A stretch of 64,000 bases of DNA from Trichopria drosophilae (taxonomy: Eukaryota > Arthropoda > Insecta > Hymenoptera > Diapriidae). Shown piece after piece: positions 43,401 to 52,500 of this stretch. The notes below the pieces were generated by a model that saw only the letters and a program-made list of their open reading frames with translations, was not told the DNA's origin and searched no databases. Each line of letters begins with the position of its first letter. Within the stretch, counting starts at the first letter, position 1. The stretch spans positions 89,380 to 153,379 of the forward strand of contig JAQOWT010000013.1 in the NCBI GenBank assembly GCA_030407085.1, written 5' to 3'. The position numbers and the translations under genes are program-made.

Positions 43401-45236
43401 TGAGCTATAATAGTTCAAGAAGTTGTATTTAGTTTTTTTCTGTTAGTCTTTATGTTACAGTCTGCGGACCTGTCTACGAAAACTGAAAAATTTTGAACGG
43501 TAATGGGATAAGGACGTGTTTTCGTCTTTTTCTGGTAATATTTATATTACGGTCTACGGACCTGTCTACGAGAAATGAGATTAGGACAGTGCAATTTGAA
43601 TATAAGCTTGTTTGCAGGATTTTCAACACGTATTCTGGTGTGCAGAAGACTCTTGTTATTTAAATATCGTCTTCCATATTTTTATCTTTAGAGATGTCGC
43701 GTCACATTCGTAATAAATATGCATCCAGTATTACATAGCAAATTTAAGTCGATATGAAAATTGTACTATTTTTCGTCAGTTTAGAATATTTCGATGAAAT
43801 CATCAATGAAAAAATCATAGCGTCTTCTTGAATATACTCATTGCACTCGTAGTATCATCTAGCGTTTCATAGCAACTACAAGAATTAATTAACTAGTCAG
43901 TTACATGGGAATTGACAAATTTTGAGCTATAATAGTTCAAGAAGTTGTATTTAGTTTTTTTCTGTTAGTCTTTATGTTACAGTCTGCGGACCTGTCTACG
44001 AAAACTGAAAAATTTTGAACGGTAATGGGATAAGGACGTGTTTTCGTCTTTTTCTGGTAATATTTATATTACGGTCTACGGACCTGTCTACGAGAAATGA
44101 GATTAGGACAGTGCAATTTGAATATAAGCTTGTTTGCAGGATTTTCAACACGTATTCTGGTGTGCAGAAGACTCTTGTTATTTAAATATCGTCTTCCATA
44201 TTTTTATCTTTAGAGATGTCGCGTCACATTCGTAATAAATATGCATCCAGTATTACATAGCAAATTTAAGTCGATATGAAAATTGTACTATTTTTCGTCA
44301 GTTTAGAATATTTCGATGAAATCATCAATGAAAAAATCATAGCGTCTTCTTGAATATACTCATTGCACTCGTAGTATCATCTACCGTTTCATAGCAACTA
44401 CAAGAATTAATTAACTAGTCAGTTACATGGGAATTGACAAATTTTGAGCTATAATAGTTCAAGAAGTTGTATTTAGTTTTTTTCTGTTAGTCTTTATGTT
44501 ACAGTCTGCGGACCTGTCTACGAAAACTGAAAAATTTTGAACGGTAATGGGATAAGGACGTGTTTTCGTCTTTTTCTGGTAATATTTATATTACGGTCTA
44601 CGGACCTGTCTACGAGAAATGAGATTAGGACAGTGCAATTTGAATATAAGCTTGTTTGCAGGATTTTCAACACGTATTCTGGTGTGCAGAAGACTCTTGT
44701 TATTTAAATATCGTCTTCCATATTTTTATCTTTAGAGATGTCGCGTCACATTCGTAATAAATATGCATCCAGTATTACATAGCAAATTTAAGTCGATATG
44801 AAAATTGTACTATTTTTCGTCAGTTTAGAATATTTCGATGAAATCATCAATGAAAAAATCATAGCGTCTTCTTGAATATACTCATTGCACTCGTAGTATC
44901 ATCTACCGTTTCATAGCAACTACAAGAATTAATTAACTAGTCAGTTACATGGGAATTGACAAATTTTGAGCTATAATAGTTCAAGAAGTTGTATTTAGTT
45001 TTTTTCTGTTAGTCTTTATGTTACAGTCTGCGGACCTGTCTACGAAAACTGAAAAATTTTGAACGGTAATGGGATAAGGACGTGTTTTCGTCTTTTTCTG
45101 GTAATATTTATATTACGGTCTACGGACCTGTCTACGAGAAATGAGATTAGGACAGTGCAATTTGAATATAAGCTTGTTTGCAGGATTTTCAACACGTATT
45201 CTGGTGTGCAGAAGACTCTTGTTATTTAAATATCGT
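19473..45236 (+). repeat. 522-bp satellite, array 2 (49 full periods plus a partial)
   Basis: The landmark ATGAGATTAGGACAGTG occurs at 19563 and at 45141, exactly 49 x 522 bp apart, so there is no net indel across 25.6 kb. Monomers are almost identical. The main variable sites are ATCTACCG against ATCTAGCG and TTTGCAGG against TTTGCATG. The AGCG form is absent from the first eight monomers and becomes common rightwards. The TGCATG form appears in the first monomer and, further on, only in monomers that also carry AGCG. The array is cut at 45236 by the retroelement. No gene is seen; the short ORF open in many array 1 monomers is closed here by TAG. Confidence 0.97.
45233..45236. repeat. target site duplication (left copy)
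   Basis: TCGT immediately before the LTR start TGTTACG; the same four bases follow the other LTR at 58334-58337. Both lie at the same place in the satellite monomer (ATATCGTCTTCC). A 4-bp duplication is usual for Ty3/Gypsy-type integration. Confidence 0.9.
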
Positions 45237-45896
45237 TGTTACGTACCAGTCCTGAAAAGGACTTGTAGTAACAATAAGGTATGAAATACACTGAAGTTAA
45301 AGTTTGAACTATTTATTTATTTATAGACTTTGTTACGCGGGTTGTACATAAGAATATATTCGAGTCGATGGTGGTAGGTTGCGCGGAACCGTTTTAGTCG
45401 CGGTCTTAGTCCGAGATTTTAGTGGACTTTGTCACGGATGGAAATTGACTGAATGGCCTATGGATTTCATCGACCAGGTAACCTCGGGAAAACGATAAGA
45501 TTTCCCGAAGGTACGTGGCTGTAGCTCGTGATGGGCCGCTGGACTCGAAGGGAGCCTTATAAGACTTTCGTAAGAAGTCTGATAAAGCTCTCGTGTCTCG
45601 AGACCGGATGTGTATTCAGATATCGTCTATTCGTTTGATGCGTCGCTGTCGAAAGATAGCGGTGCATCGAACTAGATCGATTAAATATTTAATTAGGCGT
45701 TTATCGCCGAAAATATATACACGTGATGTTCCGAGTGCCGTAAGCGGAAATCCTCCAACAGCCCATCTCGGTATCTAAGGCTGAAGTTTACGGAGATCGT
45801 TGTTTGTCCGGAACAACTAAGATTACATTAAAATATAATAATCTACGTGCGCGGTGCCATAAGATATTAGAAGATGGCGCAGCCGCGTACGTAACA
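45237..45896 (-). repeat. 3' LTR
   Basis: 660 bp, matching 57674-58333 with about ten substitutions counted by eye and no indel. It begins TGTTACGTAC and ends GTACGTAACA. Near its RNA-3' end it has a perfect 6-bp hairpin with a GAAA loop on the plus strand (45248-45263, AGTCCT GAAA AGGACT). A GTG-started 61-codon frame on the plus strand is present in both LTRs but has no ATG and is not called. Confidence 0.95.
45312..45323 (-). promoter_or_regulatory. putative poly(A) signal of the retroelement
   Basis: The plus strand reads TTTATTTATTTA, giving two overlapping AATAAA hexamers on the minus strand, about 75 bp from the RNA-3' end of the LTR. This is a sensible place for cleavage and polyadenylation at the R/U5 border. 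Assigned on motif and position only. Confidence 0.5.
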
Positions 45897-46256
45897 CGCC
45901 CGGGGCCTAAAAAATCGACGTACCACCGTCGATCAACATAAAAATGAATCTATATAATACAAATCTTTGATTGAAACTTAAAAAAAAATGACCCAACGCA
46001 ACGCGTGTTAGTAATATATATGTATACAAATATGTTACGGTCATCTTATACAATTGAAAGATCTTAATCCTAGGGTTAATATTTTACAAGATTGTGAGTA
46101 CGCGTATATGTATATGTACCCTATACATCAAATAGCAGTAGTGGATATATATGTGTGTGTCGCGTGTGTAGTGTATTTATATATGCTAATTTCGTGTCTT
46201 GAAAGTCCTGCATACTTTTGGGCTAGGTATCCCACATCTGCTGGGCATGCCCTGGT
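45897..46256 (-). other. env 3' untranslated region with hairpin
   Basis: 360 bp between the env stop and the 3' LTR, AT-rich, with no convincing ORF. It holds a 7-bp perfect stem (ATCGACG / CGTCGAT, loop TACCAC) close to the LTR. The bases directly next to the LTR on the RNA sense are GGCCCCGGGCG, not the purine run expected of a polypurine tract. Confidence 0.6.
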
Positions 46257-48216
46257 TTATTGCAGGAGTGTCGCTGCATAGCAGACACGAGTCGATTGAG
46301 GCTGGGGTCCGGCATCCTCCATGACTACCTGTCGGACCATTTGATATTCGGACTCCGAGTCTGAGCCGGGATTATCGTCTGTTTGCATGACTACTGACTC
46401 TGCCCGAATGTGACGAACGCGACGCTGTCGAGGTGTTGGAACCTGGAAGTCTGAAACAATACTCTTTCCACAAATTAGTAGATGGAGAGACCCCCAAGGG
46501 AGGAATCTCCAGATTAAAAAGGCTATTACAATAAACAAGATTGAACTCGGTGTTAAGTAATACAGTAAGAACTCTAGAAATGAAACCCTTTCTTTAACGA
46601 ATTCATGTTTACGTATCTCTCGCGCCCTGTCCATTATCTCACTTAGTCTAATCCCTGTGTCTACTAGGTTAGATTTGAGCGATTTCCTAACGTTTTCGGA
46701 GTTTCGGATGCTTTCCAGAAATAGGGTTTGATCGGATGTATTTATTTGTTTCAAAAATATATCATTTATGTTTAACACGGGTTGCTCGTGAAATATATGT
46801 TGCACTTTTATTGTAGCTGTTTTCGATGCTACGAGAGTTGCGCTGGCTGATCTCGCTTCACATCCTGGGTCCATCCTAAAAGTGCCGATACCTGTCGCTA
46901 TCAGCTTCTGAGTTGCCTGATGTTTACAATACATGTGGATTATCTCTTTCCTCGGTGTTGAGAAAATCCATGTATTAGGAGTTTCCAGCTGATGCCAAAA
47001 CATTTTTGTGTTTTTTGTCAGCTGTATTTCGCAAGATGTGAAATCGTTGAATTCATGTTCTTCCAGAATCCGTATTTCGCATTCGCTCTCTGTATTTCTA
47101 GTATGAATTGGGAATTTTCCTTTACAGATTCGGCTGTCAGTACCTATTTTACAGGATTGTTTTTCTGTCTCGTCCAATTTGATGTACCGGTCACCTCCGT
47201 TCGATATGGCAGAATACTTTGTATTTGGCACGATATACGCGGAACGGGTTAAATCTCCGTTTATATTTTGTATCACAGGCACAGGGATGTGTTTAAATAG
47301 TGTAAATTTGAGAGGTGACAGCAACGGTATGTCTATAACATATATTATTTTAGAATCCGTGTATAATATTTTCACGTCGCTTACATCCAATAAATTGGAT
47401 ACAGAGATCGGATTTATATCGACAGGAAAATCGCAGTTCGGTTCCCTGCCTACAATTTCCTTTGCATTTTTCGCGATTATGCTGGGGGAAATTAATTTTG
47501 GGTGAATCTGCCCCCTTTTCGCGAAAAGAATTCCCTCTATTATAATATTCGTATCCGTATAATGGCGTTGCATCTCGATTTCAGTTTCGGTCAATGCTGA
47601 ATTGAGCTCGCCTACGAGATTCGCTCTACTTTGATTCGCCCTCAATTCCAAAATTTTTTGTGAATGTAGACTATCGAGGTGTCCTAAATATGAAGCTAGA
47701 GTCCATAGAGAGTGATTCATGTTCGAAAATTGTAATGAAATTGCGTGAGTTTGATCGACCAGTAAATCCATCGCGTCATTTGTTTTTCGTTCTGCAAACT
47801 CCACATGTTTTTTGATGTCCTGAACCTCTTCATCCTCAGCCGTACCGAAAAGAAATTTATATGCTTTCCCGAATATGTTTAATAACCCTCTTTTCTGTCG
47901 TTGATGTGTTCCTTCGGAGAATAATTCTGTTATGTACTTATGTTCGTCCGCTGTATCATTTATTTGTCTGTATGCTGCTTGGATTCTGTCTTCTAGATTA
48001 CATCCTTTTGTATTCATGCAGAACGTTTTGATGCGGTCGATGTTTTTTTTAAATAATTTTGTTTTCGTATAAAATTCTCTTAGATCTACCGACGGTATGA
48101 ATCTCCACATGAGATTCGTTAATCGTAGGCTTCCTAAGTCTTCAGAAAATAAGCCCGGATTATATATGATTTTTGTAATCTCCCATGGCGGTGTACCCGT
48201 CACGCCAGCCGTCCTC
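46257..48216 (-). CDS. env: Env, baculovirus F-like fusion protein (main exon)
   Basis: A predicted class I-like membrane fusion glycoprotein of the baculovirus F / insect errantivirus Env family (Pfam Baculo_F type). The exon is open from the splice acceptor at 48217 to TAA at 46257. With the 56-nt leader exon the total is 2016 nt, 671 residues plus stop, close to the usual F length of about 650-690. A furin-type RQKR lies near residue 125, followed at once by a hydrophobic GLLNIF...FLFG segment that fits a fusion peptide. A helical, charged ectodomain region with N-glycosylation sequons follows, then one membrane segment near residues 568-591 and a cytoplasmic tail of about 78 residues. The exon has no good ATG at its start; an upstream TTG is not credible because the acceptor lies inside that frame. 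The frame appears intact. Confidence 0.88.
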
Positions 48217-48230
48217 CTGCAAGAAGAAAG
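48217..48230 (-). other. env splice acceptor
   Basis: On the minus strand a pyrimidine tract (CCTCCTCTTTCTTCTT) runs into GCAG, with the exon starting at 48216. The exon begins with one base completing a codon, which matches the two bases left over at the leader donor. This would remove an intron of about 9.2 kb (57423-48217) covering gag and pol, as expected for a subgenomic env RNA. Confidence 0.75.
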
Positions 48231-48408
48231 AGGAGGAATTTTGTTACGTCGTTGTTTGCACAATTGGTCTTAAGCGTATTGACGTGCTGTAGGATCAAGT
48301 CTATGTTTGAAATTATAATTTTTTCTCATTTATGGTTTGTTTCCTTTTATCGTTCATCCCCTGGGAACACATACTTGTAATTTTCGTTCCCGTACTTATT
48401 GCTAGGTC

Positions 48409-48414
48409 TCAGTT
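48409..48414 (+). promoter_or_regulatory. possible initiator (TCAGTT) of the antisense gene
   Basis: TCAGTT matches the arthropod initiator consensus TCAGTY and lies about 60 bp upstream of the first ATG of the plus-strand gene. No clear TATA box or downstream promoter element is visible. Motif match only. Confidence 0.3.
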
Positions 48415-48471
48415 CTGTGTTAGACTTGTCACTGTGAAGAGTGTTCTCTTCGGAAAAAAAAAGGTTGAAAG

Positions 48472-48963
48472 ATGTTCCACTACCTAATTTCTATTGTAAG
48501 TGATGTTCGGATTGTGCGGTGTATACAATGATTACCATAGTGGATAGTGTTAATAACGCGTTAAAAAAAATTTTATTCCAGATATTCCGATTGGTATGGG
48601 AACCACGCGAGGTAAAACGAACGATCCGCCCGTTCGATTCACCTTCTTCAAATACGCGGCCGATTGCCGTCGTAACCCCACGTATGCGCGAGGATGTAAA
48701 GGGTGAAATTCCCGAACCTAGGGATTCTTCACCAGAAGAACCAATCCCTGCCGCACTATCGCGGATTATGGAGACTCTCCGGTCGCGTCAGTCGAATCCA
48801 AATGAGTGAGTAGTGCTTATTTTTGTTACCCATTTTTGTCATTTTTTCCCTATTGTATTGACTTGACACTTCTTTCCGATTTTCCAGTAGGCGTCAGGTG
48901 TTCTATCGCTTACGAGATCGTCTAAGGGAACGAACCTCTCATCCTCTCGAATCCGGACCGTAA
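48472..48963 (+). CDS. three-exon antisense accessory gene, product unknown
   Basis: On the strand opposite to gag-pol-env, in the interval between pol and env. Proposed exons: 48472-48495 (ATG plus 7 codons), 48582-48805 (74 codons plus 2 nt), 48888-48963 (1 nt, 24 codons, TAA). Intron 1 is 86 nt (donor ATT/GTAAGT, acceptor TTTTATTCCAG). Intron 2 is 82 nt (donor TGA/GTGAGT, pyrimidine-rich acceptor TTTTCCAG). Phases agree at both junctions and the joined frame has no stop. The 107-residue product starts with a short hydrophobic stretch, has a Pro/Glu/Ser-rich middle (GEIPEPRDSSPEEPIP) and an arginine-rich end (RRQVFYRLRDRLRER). No signal peptide or known domain is recognised. An AATAAA lies 77 bp past the stop. 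The C-terminus could bind RNA or act as a nuclear signal, but that is inference only. A captured host gene is the main alternative. Confidence 0.72.
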
Positions 48964-49530
48964 AAATTAATTATCCAGTATCGTGTCGACAGATTTCAAA
49001 TATTTTATATATATAAAAATGTAGATTGATACTAATAATAATAAAATAATAATTTTAAAATGTTCGTTTTTCCGTAACATGTGTTTGTATGTGTGAGAGA
49101 GAGAAGAAAAATAAAATGAATGAACAAATGCAAATCACCGTTTGGCATCCTTTGAATTTTTAAAAGACGCGATTTCTCTCTTCAAATTTTTGTCATTATC
49201 AGAACGTCTACTCGGTAACGTTGATTTTTCGGATGCACGACCCCAAAGCCTATTGACGCTTCTTCGGCGTCATCCAGTTCGAGCCCGAATGTTTTCTCGC
49301 CGTGGATACTTGAATGCCATCCGTGATAAGCTCGAAGTTCCATTCAACGTAATGGTTCAAAAATGAACAGATAGAATCCCCATAATGACTGGATGTAATT
49401 GAGAGCAGTAATTTGTGTTTGTTCAACTGATATTATATATTATTAAATTCATAGAAATTTGTACGAGTTAAATTTGTGTATTGATAAAAAAAATGTAAAA
49501 TAATGCGAGATTGTGCCATCTTTTGTATAA
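48964..49530. other. pol-env interval, mostly unassigned
   Basis: 567 bp between the antisense gene's stop and the end of pol. It is AT-rich at both ends, with a more GC-balanced core at about 49140-49370. A plus-strand frame at 49142-49366 is open for 74 codons but starts at TTG with a stop just upstream and no ATG. It would need a splice to be used, and a possible acceptor TTGTCATTATCAG lies inside it. ATTAAA follows about 75 bp after its stop. On the minus strand there is a 54-codon ATG-started frame in the same core. I cannot decide between these, or neither. Confidence 0.4.
49040..49045 (+). promoter_or_regulatory. putative poly(A) signal of the antisense gene
   Basis: AATAAA on the plus strand, 77 bp after the TAA at 48961-48963, within a run of AATAAT repeats. 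A second AATAAA lies near 49112. The AT-rich setting makes chance matches likely, but position and strand fit the spliced gene. Confidence 0.45.
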
Positions 49531-52500
49531 TTAAGTGTTGTGTAATTTCTCTTTACTCATCTCATTGTCTGTATCGTCCCAAGAATCTGAATCAGCTTGG
49601 TCCGGGTTGAAAAGTGGATCGAAGGCTTTTCTTAGTTTATCGACGTGGACTATCTTGCTACGTGTATTAATTTTGATTTTTATGTTTCGAGGTCCGAGGA
49701 TTTCTAAGATTTCATACGGTCCCATATATTCGTCGTCAAATTTCCCTTTAGTCGGTTCCTTGATAACCCACACCATTTCGCCTATATGGAAATGTTTGAC
49801 GTTTAGTTTCCGATCATAGTATCGTTTCGAACGATGTTTTGCTTGGCTTAAATTCATCGCCGCAAGCGTTTGAATTTCCTGCAGATTTCGTGCAAGATTC
49901 GCCAAGTAATCGTCGTAAGTGACTAATTTTTCACGCGATGGGAACCTCGTTGGAGTCCTTGCTTTCCTGCCGAAAATTAGTTCGAAAGGCGTGAATTTTG
50001 TACCTTCATGTTCACTTACGTTGTAAGAGAACATTGCATGTGGTAACCATTCGTCCCAATTCCGTCGATCAGTAACGATGGTTTTAAGGTATTCTTTCAG
50101 TACATGATGGCTGCGCTCGAGACTACCGTTGCTCTGTGGGTGATACGCGGTAGTTTTCGACTGCTTAATTCGGAAGAGTTTGGCGAACTCTTTCAGTACT
50201 TTGCCAATAAAATTCTTTCCTTGATCAGTTAGAATTTGAATTGGCGAACCATAAATGCAAATAAAATGGTCTGTGAAAGCCTTAGCGATTATGGGAGCGG
50301 TAATCTCGGGTAGCGGAATCGCGAGGGAGTACTTTGTTAATTGATCCTGCACTGTTAATACGTACCGATTCCCTCTTTCCGTCAAGTCTGTTGGTCCCCA
50401 AATATCAAGAGATACTTTGTCGAAAGAATATTTCGGTGTATCCGTTATAACCATGGGCAATCGCGTTTTCACTCTTTTTAGTTTTTTACCTTGGCAAATT
50501 TGACATCTTCTGATGTACTCCTGAATATCAGATCTCATGTTACGCCAATACCACTCTTTGCAAATACGACGATAAGTTTTTCTAACGCCCTTATGCCCTC
50601 CTATCGTTGCGCCATGAAATTCGCGGATAATTTCCATGCGGTCTGTTGTAGGCGGAATTCGTATGTTATTTTCGCAAAAAACGATTTTCAATTTCTGGTT
50701 AGAAAATACGGAACGAAATTGTTCGTGAATAACGTTCCATCGTATTTTCGTGATGATGTCTTCGTCATGGCCGACCCTCAATTTTACGACTTTATCTTTC
50801 GTAATTTGAGTTTTTAAGTTTTTTAAGCATTGTATGATGGACATTTTCGATGGTACATCATCTGTTGTGCCCGCTATTATTAATCCGTAGATTTGTACAT
50901 TTCCCCTTTTTGATGTTATTACGTTTCCTATTTTTAAATCTGTTTTTTCTATTTTCCCTGTACGTATGTACCGTCGTTCCCGTAAGGTTAAGACGATTTC
51001 GCTATTAAATTTCCCATCTGCGGTAGTAAAATACACAATATGTCCCGTTTCTTCGAATAAATGTTTTCTTGATATTTTTAATTTTAGTTTATCGCTCTCA
51101 AAATCTGTTGTGAAAGGTTCGTCAAGATTTAATTCTGTGTCAATACCACTTGTTTCGGTCGTTTCGGTCGTATCTGTTTGACCTACTTTTGCGATTTCAG
51201 GTGACCCGACGGGGAGATTAGTGTCCTGTTTGGGGTCTTTAAAATTTCGAACGTGCTGCTCTTCGGTTTGTGATTGTGTGTTTACGTCGGCCTGCACCTC
51301 TCCAGATGTAAACAAACCAGCTGAAGGGTCGGTGTCCTCGATCTCCATTTGACTTTCGACAGAGAAATACGGAGTGTAGTGAACATCTTCCAAGTGAAGA
51401 TGATATATTTTCGAAATGTGAGGTGTTCCTATATGACAGTATTCCACGGATTTATCTGTATTATATCTATGGACGCAGAAATTTACCTTATAATGGAGCG
51501 AAAAAATTTTAAGGATGTTGTCATCACCATATTCGCACTCCCTATCGAGTATGATGTATGCGCGGATGGGCTCTGCGCAATTCTGGGCCTGATCGCTATT
51601 CTGCAGAATTCTTTTCAGGTCATAAAATGACATATCCAAGTTATGCAACTTGATCAACGAGTGGAAGAGGCAGTTTCCATCATTGACAATATTCACATCT
51701 CTTTCAAATTCCGTATATGGTTCGGCACATTTGTTTCCTATTTGATAATTCAACAGTGTGTTAGATATGCCGTCGGTACTTGGATTAGTGTGCGTGTAAA
51801 GCTGCTCTATGTCCTTTCTTCTTTCTTCTTGGCTTCTCGGATCTTGCGGTTTCCTTTTTCTAACTGCCACACGCGGGCTTGTTTCGGGAGATGGTAAATG
51901 CTTTCGCTTTCTCGGCTTTACTTGGGGTTTTATATTTAATCTCGGAGTTGATAGTATTTCAACTGTGTCCATTTCATTTCCATTGGTCCTTGTATGGTGT
52001 CGTTGATCTTCTATATCCATTTGAATTTCTTCGTCCGTAGTCACATCGATATTTATGTCCTCCTTTCCTCTTAATGCGTTTTGATTGTGCGGTTCAGTAT
52101 GGCATGTCGGTATCTGTGGTGTTTTTTCTGATATGTCGAGATTCCTATTAATTAATACGGCTTCATCGCTCCAAGATTCTGATTCCCAATAGTATTCAGA
52201 AAGTGAGTTTCTATTTAATATTTCACTGTCGGTATCAGACTCATCGTCAGGTGTAGAATACGCTTTATCAATCGCTATTTCATGGTTGTTATCATGGTTT
52301 GCGGGAGATAGTGTTGCATCGCCATCGATGCGTTGCTCTGTCTCTCGTTTTTCCAGTGTTGTGTCCTCTTTCTTCTCGTTGAGAGGCACGGACGCTACCT
52401 GCTTTTTGGACGAGCCGTTTTCCGAAGGGATCGTACGCACTGCAGACGAGCCCTGTGTATCAGTTCTTAATATGTTTTCCTTTCGCTCGTCGTTTTCGTC

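Noticed and set aside
45593..45778. 61-codon plus-strand ORF in both LTRs
   Set aside because: It starts at GTG, has no ATG, and its presence twice is explained by the LTRs being copies.
45897..45930. Polypurine tract next to the 3' LTR
   Set aside because: The RNA-sense sequence there is GC-rich with pyrimidines and does not form a purine run.
46992..47505. Plus-strand ORFs opposite env (86 and 108 codons)
   Set aside because: They are shadows of the env frame with no splice or start support.
48582..48805. Sense-strand ORF opposite exon 2 of the antisense gene
   Set aside because: A minus frame is open there but has no ATG or recognised domain, while the plus strand has two in-phase introns.
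49531..49640. Chromodomain after integrase
   Set aside because: The C-terminal tail is about 30 acidic residues, too short and without chromodomain aromatic residues.
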